Source: Treponema sp.
GTDB lineage: Bacteria; Spirochaetota; Spirochaetia; Treponematales; Breznakiellaceae
NCBI GenBank assembly: GCA_031268245.1
Contig: JAIRXN010000168.1
Span: forward strand, 1 to 5,399
Direction of reading: 5' to 3'
DNA: 5,399 nt
Part shown: piece by piece, positions 1 to 5,323 of the stretch
How the letters are laid out: each line of letters begins with the position of its first letter
Numbering within the stretch: the first letter of the stretch is position 1
Notes under the pieces: generated by a model
Database searches by the model: none
Seen by the model: only the letters and a program-made list of their open reading frames with translations
Told to the model about the DNA's origin: nothing
Position numbers and translations under genes: made by a program

Positions 1-703
1 ATTAAACGGACATCTAATATCAAGATTTCTTCCGCTTGGCATTTGTAGTTTATTATCACAAGTTTCGTTGGTTGTTAGTATGGCCGCCATAAACAATATG
101 ATAAAAAAATATGGCGCATTTGATAATATTTTCAAACAGGAACAATACGCGCAAATTCCAATGGCGGTAGTTGGAATTGTGATGAAATTTTTTCAGATAG
201 TAATTTCTATTGTGGTAGGCATGGCTGCCGGGTGTATACCTGTCGCCGGATACAACCTTGGCGCAAAACATAGTGAACGGGTAAAGTCACTTTTTTCACG
301 GCTTTTAATATGCGAGGCGATTGTTGGTGTTGTTGCGTTTGCCGCAGTTGAAATTTTCCCAAAACAGCTTATTGATATTTTTGGCGCAAATAACGAAAGT
401 ATATATTATACCGATTTTGCGTTAAAGGCATTTCGCATATATTTATGCCTTGTCATTTTTGCATGTATAAATAAAGCGGCCTTCATATTTTTGCAGGCAA
501 TGGGGAAACCTTGGGCTTCAACATTCCTTTCTATGCTTCGGGAAGTGATATTTGGCGCTGGATTTCCTCTTATACTTCCATTATGGTTCGGACTTAATGG
601 GGTTCTTTATTCAATGCCGTTATCAGACTTATTGACATTTATTGTGTCAATAATTGTTATAAAGAAAACTTATAACGAATTTTGGAACAGCCTCACCGGT
701 TAG
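1..703 (+). CDS. MATE-family multidrug efflux protein, C-terminal part (5' end outside window)
   Basis: The reading frame is open from base 2 (codon phase) with no stop upstream, so the gene starts before the window; TTG at 68 and ATG at 80 are internal codons, not starts. The visible ~233 residues correspond to the second half of a roughly 450-residue MATE transporter, an inner-membrane exporter driven by Na+ or H+. The first residues visible (LPLGICSLLSQVSLVVSMAA) resemble the family pattern at the start of the second six-helix bundle, and P-V-A-G-Y-N-L-G-A is the family's repeated 'P-x-x-G-x-N-x-G-A' motif. Several hydrophobic segments follow (about residues 38-62, 81-97, 122-145 and 163-206 counted from TTG 68). 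The gene is much more AT-rich than everything downstream: 17 G/C among positions 361-420. The last five codons (AAC AGC CTC ACC GGT) are GC-rich like the neighbour, so the natural C-terminus may have been replaced at a junction. Family call is firm; substrate unknown. Confidence 0.85.
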   Translation, partial: LNGHLISRFLPLGICSLLSQVSLVVSMAAINNMIKKYGAFDNIFKQEQYAQIPMAVVGIVMKFFQIVISIVVGMAAGCIPVAGYNLGAKHSERVKSLFSRLLICEAIVGVVAFAAVEIFPKQLIDIFGANNESIYYTDFALKAFRIYLCLVIFACINKAAFIFLQAMGKPWASTFLSMLREVIFGAGFPLILPLWFGLNGVLYSMPLSDLLTFIVSIIVIKKTYNEFWNSLTG

Positions 704-707
704 GCAG

Positions 708-1568
708 TCATGCCCTCAGCTCCGGTATCGCCTCCAGCACCGAATCTTCGATCTTCTTTCCACCTGCGGTGAGGCCGAGTCGGCGGCCTTTCCGGGCTTC
801 TCCGTGGTAATCGCTGCCTTCGGTAATATAGAGATCCAGGGTTCTTCCCAGTTTTTCAAGGCGTTTACATTCCCCTGTTTTGGCGGCGGGATGCCAGGCT
901 TCGAGGCCGGAGAGACCCCGCTCCTTGAGGCGGGCGATAAAGGCGGGCAGTTTGCCCCAGGCCAGATAGAGCGAAAGGGGGTGGGCTATCACCGGAATGC
1001 CCCCCGACTCCCGTATGGCGGCGGCTGCCCGTTCAAAAACCACTCCCTTTCTGGGCACATAGAGTACCTGTCCCGGCCCCAGATAGCGGCTAAAGGCCTG
1101 ATCGATGTTTTTTACAAGTTTCCGCTTGATAAGAAAGGCCGCAAAATGAGGCCGCCCGATGGAACTTCCCTTCGAGAAGGCGGCAATATCTTCACGTTTT
1201 GCTTCAATTCCCTGTTCTTCCATCCGATCAAGGATCTCCCGGTTTCTCTCCTCCCGGAATTTCTGCAGATCCTTCACCATGTCCAGAAAAGACGGGGCCG
1301 GCTTTTTGATGCCCAGCCCCAGAAGGTGGAATTCTCCGCTGGAAGACCAGCCGTCTTTTCCCGGCCCCTGCTCAATTTCAACCTCAATTCCGGGCACAAA
1401 ATGGATACCCAGCTTCTCCGCCTCGTCTCTTCCTTCCTGTAATCCATCAATGGTATCATGATCCGTCAGGGCAATGGCGCTGAGACCCCGTCCGGAGGCT
1501 TCCCGGATCAGTTCCCGGGGGCTGTAGGAGCCGTCGCTGGCGGTGGAATGGGTATGCAAGTCTATCAT
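708..1568 (-). CDS. PHP-domain metal-dependent phosphoesterase (RNase AM / nucleotide-bisphosphate phosphatase-like)
   Basis: A complete 286-residue cytoplasmic protein, close to the length of the E. coli YciV (TrpH, RNase AM) group. The PHP signature is intact: H5-T-H7, D12-G-S-Y-S-P, T35-D-H37-D-T, P-G-I-E62-V-E, H81 in F-H-L-L-G-L, G138-R-P-H141-F-A, I-A-H196-P-L and G-S-D253-Y-H255-G. These supply the metal ligands of a trinuclear phosphoesterase site. Known family members remove phosphate from nucleoside 3',5'-bisphosphates or trim RNA 5' ends; which activity applies here is inference. Near the C-terminus, G-L-E-A-W-H226-P-A-A is the family's 'G-x-E-x-Y-x-x-x-H' region with the later His replaced by Ala229. 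The ATG at 1568 is chosen because M-I-D-L-H-T-H is the standard PHP N-terminus. No Shine-Dalgarno sequence precedes it, and a weak promoter-like pair (TTTCAA / TACACT, minus strand, 1605-1577, spacer 17) would give a nearly leaderless mRNA. It is convergent with the MATE gene and divergent from the amidohydrolase. Confidence 0.9.
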   Translation of the reverse strand: MIDLHTHSTASDGSYSPRELIREASGRGLSAIALTDHDTIDGLQEGRDEAEKLGIHFVPGIEVEIEQGPGKDGWSSSGEFHLLGLGIKKPAPSFLDMVKDLQKFREERNREILDRMEEQGIEAKREDIAAFSKGSSIGRPHFAAFLIKRKLVKNIDQAFSRYLGPGQVLYVPRKGVVFERAAAAIRESGGIPVIAHPLSLYLAWGKLPAFIARLKERGLSGLEAWHPAAKTGECKRLEKLGRTLDLYITEGSDYHGEARKGRRLGLTAGGKKIEDSVLEAIPELRA

Positions 1569-1614
1569 TCTAACACAGTGTAGCAGAAAAGGTTAAGTTT
1601 TGAAAGAAAAGTAC

Positions 1615-1647
1615 CGGCAAAGGCTCAAAATTTTGCGCTTTTTGCCG
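1615..1647. repeat. Imperfect 33-bp inverted repeat in the divergent intergenic region
   Basis: The outer arms CGGCAAA (1615-1621) and TTTGCCG (1641-1647) are exact reverse complements. Inside them GC (1623-1624) pairs with GC (1637-1638), one mismatch follows, and the centre is the perfect 10-bp palindrome CAAAATTTTG (1626-1635). About 14 of 16 arm positions pair. It lies upstream of both divergent starts. The minus-strand copy is followed by a T-rich stretch, but no run of T follows on the plus strand. It could be an operator for a dimeric regulator or an RNA hairpin in a longer PHP leader; the sequence does not decide. Confidence 0.5.
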
Positions 1648-1675
1648 ACAATAAGTTACACATGGACTCCGATCA

Positions 1676-1704
1676 TTGACTGTCCGGGTTACCGATTATA
1701 AGAT
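1676..1704 (+). promoter_or_regulatory. Predicted sigma-70-type promoter for the amidohydrolase operon
   Basis: TTGACT at 1676-1681 (5 of 6 to TTGACA) is separated by 17 bases from TAAGAT at 1699-1704 (4 of 6 to TATAAT). An overlapping TATAAG at 1697-1702 has a shorter spacer. Transcription would start near 1711, giving a leader of about 57 bases before the TTG start at 1768. This is the only good promoter seen ahead of the four-gene cluster. Confidence 0.5.
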
Positions 1705-1753
1705 AGAAGGATAGGATGCCTGTTGCTCAGGGAGGGAGCGGGTGTTCTTGTTG

Positions 1754-1758
1754 AAGGA
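1754..1758 (+). promoter_or_regulatory. Ribosome binding site that fixes the TTG start of the amidohydrolase
   Basis: AAGGA lies 9 bases before TTG 1768. An in-frame TAA at 1765-1767 immediately precedes that TTG, so no earlier start is possible. A stronger GGGAGGGAG at 1730-1738 is too far away to serve this start; it sits instead in front of a short GTG reading frame at 1742. Confidence 0.6.
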
Positions 1759-1767
1759 CGGCCCTAA

Positions 1768-3012
1768 TTGTTTGATTATTCCTTAAAGAATGGTCTCATT
1801 GTCAGTAAAGGGCAAAAGCCGCATAGCGCCGGTTTGACCGTAAAGGGGAAGATCATCGGTTCTTCAGGGGCTGCCGTATCCCTTGACCTCAAGGGCGCCT
1901 CGGTGGTGTATCCTGCGCTGATCAATACCCACGATCATCTCCAGGGGAATTACCGGCCTCCGGTCGGCCCAAAACAGGGAAGTTTCTATCTTACCTGGCT
2001 CCCCTGGGATAATGACCTCAAGGCTTCCGATACTTTTAAGGAACGTTCCCGGCTCAGCCGTGAGGATCTCTACAATTTTTCAGGCTATAAGTGCCTTTTT
2101 TCCGGAGTAGCCACGGTAAACGATCACTTCCCCCAGAAGTTCAACAGGGAAATTCTCCCCACGCTGCCCATTCGGGCGATTCTTGAATACGGGCTTGCCC
2201 ATGAAACGAGTTCCTATGATCTTAAATGGGGGGATGGTGTCGAAACGGAGCATGAGCGGGCGGTAAAAAACAAATGGCCTTTCATCACGCATCTTTGCGA
2301 AGGTTTTGATGAAGAATCCATGAGCGGTGTGGAACATTTGGAGACGCTCAAGATCCTGGATAAGCACTGCCTCTTTATTCATTGCGTCGGTTTTAGCGAT
2401 GAAGACATTGAAAAGGTGGCGAAGGCCGGGGCCAGTGTTTCATGGTGCGGTTTTTCCAATATGTTCATGTTCAATGTTACCTGCAAGATCCGCAAGATGC
2501 TCAAGGCCGGGGTCAATCTCACCATTGGAACCGATTCTTCCGCTACCGGTTCCGCCAATCTTCTTGCGGAGATGAAATATGACCGGGATCTGTACCGCGG
2601 ACTCTACGGAGAAGATCTTTCCGCGGAAACCATGTTCGAAATGGTTACCGCCAATGCCGCCAGGGCCTTCTGGATAGAGGACAGGACAGGTGTATTGGAA
2701 AAAGGTAAATTGGCGGATATACTGGTGGTAAAAGGCAGGCATGACGACCCTTACGAAAATCTGCTGTGTTCTTCAATGGAGGACATAGAGCTATTGACTT
2801 TGGAGGGCTTTCCCATTTATGGGGAATTTCGTTTCCTGGATCTTTTTGGTTCTTCCCTGAAGAAAGGGGAATTGCCGGAAGGCTATACCGCTATCAAGGT
2901 CGGCGGGAGGCAGATGTTTGTGAAGGGTGATCCCGCAGGTCTTTACCGGGAAGCCCGGTGTAAGATAGGCTTTAAGAAGGTGCTTGATTATCTGCCCTTC
3001 GAGCCCGATTAA
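1768..3012 (+). CDS. Amidohydrolase-superfamily metal-dependent hydrolase/deaminase (COG0402 type)
   Basis: A complete 414-residue cytoplasmic enzyme with the TIM-barrel amidohydrolase layout. A small N-terminal beta-sandwich segment (K-N-G-L-I-V, residues 7-12) is followed by N-T-H55-D-H57-L (the H-x-H metal pair), T-H175-L-C-E178-G (metal His and catalytic Glu), F-I-H205-C (third His), G-F-S-N230s in place of the usual 'P-x-S-N', and T-I-G-T-D256-S-S-A-T-G-S-A-N-L (metal/catalytic Asp). The C-terminal G-K-L-A-D-I-L-V-V returns to the sandwich domain. All ligands are present, so the enzyme should be active. This group hydrolyses amino or halogen substituents on N-heterocycles (guanine deaminase, SsnA, AtzA/TrzN relatives); the substrate cannot be read from sequence. 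The aromatic stretch Y74-L-T-W-L-P-W80 after the H-x-H strand may line the substrate pocket. Translation begins at TTG directly after a TAA. It is first in a likely operon, 30 bases before the cNMP/TPR gene. Confidence 0.88.
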   Translation: MFDYSLKNGLIVSKGQKPHSAGLTVKGKIIGSSGAAVSLDLKGASVVYPALINTHDHLQGNYRPPVGPKQGSFYLTWLPWDNDLKASDTFKERSRLSREDLYNFSGYKCLFSGVATVNDHFPQKFNREILPTLPIRAILEYGLAHETSSYDLKWGDGVETEHERAVKNKWPFITHLCEGFDEESMSGVEHLETLKILDKHCLFIHCVGFSDEDIEKVAKAGASVSWCGFSNMFMFNVTCKIRKMLKAGVNLTIGTDSSATGSANLLAEMKYDRDLYRGLYGEDLSAETMFEMVTANAARAFWIEDRTGVLEKGKLADILVVKGRHDDPYENLLCSSMEDIELLTLEGFPIYGEFRFLDLFGSSLKKGELPEGYTAIKVGGRQMFVKGDPAGLYREARCKIGFKKVLDYLPFEPD

Positions 3013-3042
3013 TTCGATTAGACAGAGGAAAGAAAGAAGGCC

Positions 3043-4068
3043 ATGCCCAAACCGCTTCAATACCGTTCCGGTTCCATCATTTATATGCGGGGTGATCCTG
3101 CGGATAAGGTGTTTATCCTTCAATCCGGAAAGGTGAATTTGATCTATCAGGATATAGAAACAGGGTCGGATCTCCATGATCTTGTCCAGCCCGGGGAATT
3201 CTTTGGTGTCAAATCCGGCCTGGGCCGTTATCCCCGTGAAGAAGATGCGGCGGCTATCCAGGATGCGGTGATTATGGCCTTTACCGTTTCGGAATTTGAA
3301 GCCCTGGCCATGGCAAACACCCGCATCATCATGAAAATGCTCAAGGTTTTTTCCAACCAGATGCGGCGTATCCACAAGCAGGTTTCAAGCCTCATGGAAA
3401 AGGAAGAACTCGATCCCGATGTGGGGCTTTTCAATGTAGGCGAGTATTATCTCAAAGGCAAGCGTTTTTCCCAGGCCCGTTATGTGTTTAGCCGTTACCT
3501 GACCTACTATCCGTCGGGGAAGAATGCCGCCCAGGCCGCAAAATACCTGGAAGCCGCCGAAACTTCCCTGGCCCACATGGGCGTCGTGAAGTCTCCCGGA
3601 GGGGGAGAGGCGGGCATGTTTCCCCGGCCCCAGACTCAGCCCGCCCCGGCTGCGGCAGATGCCGGTCCGGGCCAGGATCTTTCCGTTATCGCCAAAAGTT
3701 ACTACGATGCGATAAGCTTTATCTCCCAGGAAAAATATCAGCAGGCGTATCTTCTCTTTAAGCGTATCGTTGACGCAAACGAAGAGCCTGAATATGTGGC
3801 CAAAAGCAGTTACGAAATCGGCCGCTGCCTGTTCCTCCTCAATAAATTCGATGACTGTATCAGATATTATACCGTCATGCTCACCAAGTATCCCAAACAT
3901 CCGGATCTCCGGGATGCGATTTTCTTTATCGGGCAATCCTACGAGCGGAAGGGGCAGAAAGATCAGGCAGGGGCCTTCTATAAAAAGATACTGTCCATGC
4001 CTGCAGATGAGGACGATGGTACGACGATGAAGGCAAGACGGGCTCTCAAGGCCCTGGGAGGAACGTAA
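3043..4068 (+). CDS. Cyclic-nucleotide-binding-domain protein with C-terminal TPR repeats
   Basis: A 341-residue protein with no signal peptide, so probably cytoplasmic. Residues ~5-90 form a Crp-like cNMP-binding beta-barrel (Y-R-S-G-S-I-I-Y, F-I-L-Q-S-G-K-V, V-Q-P-G-E-F-F-G). A long helix (~93-120) follows where Crp has its dimer helix. There is no helix-turn-helix; instead TPR-like units occur at about 127-160, 213-246, 251-287 and 288-318. The units resemble those of YbgF/CpoB-type proteins (K-Y-P-K-H-P-D...A-I-F-F-I-G-Q-S-Y). A Gly/Pro/Ala-rich linker (~184-211) splits the TPR region. The phosphate-binding cassette is degenerate: F-G-V-K57 replaces F-G-E, and P-R65-E-E-D-A replaces R-S-A-T. 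Canonical cAMP binding is therefore doubtful. It probably works as a sensor or scaffold through protein contacts (inference). The ATG at 3043 follows an A/G-rich stretch (GAGGAAAGAAAGAAGG, 3025-3040). It ends one base before the next gene. Confidence 0.85.
   Translation: MPKPLQYRSGSIIYMRGDPADKVFILQSGKVNLIYQDIETGSDLHDLVQPGEFFGVKSGLGRYPREEDAAAIQDAVIMAFTVSEFEALAMANTRIIMKMLKVFSNQMRRIHKQVSSLMEKEELDPDVGLFNVGEYYLKGKRFSQARYVFSRYLTYYPSGKNAAQAAKYLEAAETSLAHMGVVKSPGGGEAGMFPRPQTQPAPAAADAGPGQDLSVIAKSYYDAISFISQEKYQQAYLLFKRIVDANEEPEYVAKSSYEIGRCLFLLNKFDDCIRYYTVMLTKYPKHPDLRDAIFFIGQSYERKGQKDQAGAFYKKILSMPADEDDGTTMKARRALKALGGT
4056..4062 (+). promoter_or_regulatory. Strong ribosome binding site inside the preceding gene
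   Basis: GGGAGGA lies within the last codons of the cNMP/TPR gene and ends 7 bases before ATG 4070. The stop codon TAA (4066-4068) and the next start are one base apart, so the two Crp-type proteins are probably translationally coupled and made together. It supports ATG 4070 over ATG 4076. Confidence 0.75.
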
Positions 4069-4069
4069 G

Positions 4070-4708
4070 ATGGCCATGGATCTTGCAGCTTTTGGACGCT
4101 TTGCCCGGTCATTTCAACCCGGGGAGATGATCTTTAGCGAATTTGAGCCCGGAGATACCTTTTACCTTATACAGTCGGGCAGGGTGGAACTGGTAAAGAT
4201 CATCGGAGACATTGAAAAGACTCTGGATATTTTGCAGCCTTCGGAAATGTTCGGCGAAATGGCGATTCTGGAAAATTCCCCCCGTTCCGCCACGGCTATT
4301 GCCCTGGACGCGGTAAAGGTACTGGAATTCAACAGCCAGAATTTTGAGATACTGCTTCTGGGCAATCCCCAGATAGCCTTAAAACTGCTGCGGATGTTTG
4401 CCAAACGGATCTACGATTCCAAGCGGCGTTTCATGACCCTTACCCTGGAAGAACCGCAGGCCAAGGTTGCCGATGTCTTCCTCATGCTGGATGAATCCCA
4501 GTCCGGCATCGACAAGACCACGGAGCGCCGGGAGTTCAGTACTACCGTTGACGATATTGCCCACTGGGCCGGCATGAGCGTGAAAGATACCAACGAAACC
4601 CTGCGCCAGTTTGTTGCCCAGCAGCGGATGGAGATGTATCCCGACAAGATTGCCGTCAAGAATATCAACGATTTCCTCCGGTTCGTTAATTCCCGCAGAC
4701 GGAAATAA
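4070..4708 (+). CDS. Crp/Fnr-family transcriptional regulator with intact cNMP cassette
   Basis: A 212-residue protein of normal Crp length. The N-terminal sensor domain (~8-95) shows F-Q-P-G-E-M-I-F, Y-L-I-Q-S-G-R-V-E-L and an intact phosphate-binding cassette, M-F-G-E63-M-A-I-L-E-N-S-P-R72-S-A-T; E63 and R72 correspond to the residues that hold the ribose and phosphate of cAMP. A dimer helix (~98-123) leads to a C-terminal winged-helix region (~130-210) with V-D-D-I-A-H-W-A-G-M-S as the first part of the helix-turn-helix. The following recognition helix, V171-K-D-T-N-E176-T-L, lacks the Arg-Glu-Arg pattern with which E. coli Crp reads TGTGA. DNA specificity is therefore probably different, or DNA binding is weak. 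No cysteine residues occur at all, so Fnr-type Fe-S sensing is excluded. Targets are unknown. It is third in the probable operon, one base after the cNMP/TPR gene and 24 bases before the lipoprotein gene. Confidence 0.88.
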   Translation: MAMDLAAFGRFARSFQPGEMIFSEFEPGDTFYLIQSGRVELVKIIGDIEKTLDILQPSEMFGEMAILENSPRSATAIALDAVKVLEFNSQNFEILLLGNPQIALKLLRMFAKRIYDSKRRFMTLTLEEPQAKVADVFLMLDESQSGIDKTTERREFSTTVDDIAHWAGMSVKDTNETLRQFVAQQRMEMYPDKIAVKNINDFLRFVNSRRRK

Positions 4709-4732
4709 AATCCCATAAAATAAGGAAATTTC

Positions 4733-5164
4733 ATGAAGAAAACCGCAAAAACCCTGATCCTCTTCCCGGCATTGCTGCTGTTCTTTGCCTGTCAAAGCGC
4801 CCCTTCAAGCGGCGGAGATTCAGTCCGTGACGATGGCTATCCCGAAGACAGCGCCACCAAAGGCAGGAAGCTGGCGGTTCAGTATGTTGCCTACATGCTG
4901 GAAAACAACGCAAATCTGGAATTTGTCAGCAGCGTCTTCCCCAATGCCGCATATCCTGCCGAATTGACCAGGCTGATGAGCCGGGTAGAGATGACGCGGC
5001 TTTCCGGTGAGGCAGAGGGAGACTTTGAATTCATAGATTCCCTCCGTTCCGAAGTAAACGCCCGGTATCCCAATAAATGGAACATGCCGGTAAAAGATCT
5101 GGTTGACTGGTATTCCAGTCTCTTCTCCATGTATTACGATCTGCTTGCAAAAGCGGGCTATTAG
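4733..5164 (+). CDS. Small predicted lipoprotein of unknown function
   Basis: A 143-residue protein with a lipoprotein signal peptide: K2-K3 positive start, hydrophobic core (~L8-F18) and a lipobox-like F17-F-A-C20, giving a mature protein of 124 residues anchored by Cys20. Phe at -3 is unusual for E. coli but fits the relaxed lipobox accepted in spirochaetes. After a short Ser/Gly-rich tether (about 21-30) the remainder looks alpha-helical and mildly acidic, with W-N-M-P-V-K-D-L-V-D-W-Y near 122. No domain is recognised and no function is proposed. AAGGAA (4722-4727) lies 5 bases before ATG 4733. The 24-base gap after the Crp-type gene suggests it is the last gene of the same operon. Confidence 0.8.
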   Translation: MKKTAKTLILFPALLLFFACQSAPSSGGDSVRDDGYPEDSATKGRKLAVQYVAYMLENNANLEFVSSVFPNAAYPAELTRLMSRVEMTRLSGEAEGDFEFIDSLRSEVNARYPNKWNMPVKDLVDWYSSLFSMYYDLLAKAGY

Positions 5165-5169
5165 ACCCC

Positions 5170-5187
5170 GCTGCGAATAAAGGCAGC
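5170..5187 (+). terminator. Weak hairpin after the lipoprotein gene, possible terminator
   Basis: GCTGC (5170-5174) pairs with GCAGC (5183-5187) around an 8-base loop, just past the lipoprotein stop codon. The T-run is short and displaced (TTTT at 5196-5199), so this is a poor intrinsic terminator. It is offered only because of its position between the operon end and a new promoter at 5202. Confidence 0.22.
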
Positions 5188-5201
5188 CTTCCCGATTTTA
5201 C

Positions 5202-5230
5202 TTGACTAATTATCCCCGTTTTATTATTAT
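5202..5230 (+). promoter_or_regulatory. Predicted sigma-70-type promoter for the downstream Rex-like gene
   Basis: TTGACT (5202-5207, 5 of 6) and TATTAT (5225-5230, 5 of 6) are separated by exactly 17 bases. The predicted start, about 7 bases past the -10 box, is near 5237, inside the palindrome at 5234-5249. The leader would be about 87 bases to ATG 5324. Confidence 0.6.
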
Positions 5231-5233
5231 GAA

Positions 5234-5249
5234 TGTGAAATATTTCACA
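5234..5249. promoter_or_regulatory. Perfect 16-bp palindromic operator, Rex-box-like (also matches a Crp core)
   Basis: TGTGAAATATTTCACA is an exact palindrome. The Rex operator is usually written TTGTGAA-N4-TTCACAA; here 16 of those 18 positions are compatible, with only the outermost T and A replaced by A (5233) and G (5250). It also contains TGTGA-N6-TCACA, the core of the E. coli Crp site. It begins 3 bases after the -10 box and covers the predicted start site. Such a position fits a repressor rather than a Crp-type activator, and fits autoregulation of the gene that follows. Confidence 0.65.
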
Positions 5250-5253
5250 GATA

Positions 5254-5269
5254 TGGCCTTGATTTTGCT
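5254..5269 (+). promoter_or_regulatory. Possible sigma-54 (RpoN) -24/-12 promoter
   Basis: TGGCCTTGATTTTGCT has GG (5255-5256) and GC (5267-5268) separated by exactly 10 bases, with TGGC and TTGC conserved. About 10 of the 13 informative positions of the TGGCACG-R-N3-TTGCW consensus match. Such matches can arise by chance, and the sigma-70 promoter upstream is sufficient, so this is tentative. Confidence 0.25.
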
Positions 5270-5323
5270 TTAGGCTGTATAGTAACCGACTTTGCGGACA
5301 GACACTATATAAGAAGGCGGGTT

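Noticed and set aside
68..82. TTG 68 or ATG 80 as the true start of the MATE gene
   Set aside because: The frame stays open to the window edge and the residues before these codons continue the MATE pattern, so they are internal codons.
703..714. Short GGCA/TGCC hairpin between the convergent MATE and PHP stops as a shared terminator
   Set aside because: The stem has only 4 pairs and no T-run follows on either strand.
804..1442. A 212-codon open frame on the + strand opposite the PHP gene
   Set aside because: The opposite strand encodes a full set of PHP motifs; the + frame gives low-complexity, Phe/Gly-rich sequence with no family signature and is a by-product of GC-rich codons.
1577..1605. 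TTTCAA-N17-TACACT on the - strand as the PHP promoter
   Set aside because: Only 3 of 6 and 4 of 6 positions match the consensus; it is mentioned with the gene but is too weak to list as a feature.
2791..3375. A 194-codon open frame on the - strand spanning the amidohydrolase/cNMP gene junction
   Set aside because: It runs across two well-supported genes on the + strand, is rich in His and Gly without motif order, and is a shadow frame.
3385..4077. A 230-codon open frame on the - strand across the cNMP/TPR gene
   Set aside because: It is antisense to a gene with clear cNMP and TPR patterns, has no ribosome binding site I can support, and its protein shows no recognisable motif.
5278..5283. 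TATAGT as the -10 box of another sigma-70 promoter for the Rex-like gene
   Set aside because: No -35 box lies at the right spacing; the nearest TTGATT is only 13 bases away, and no TG extension is in the correct place.
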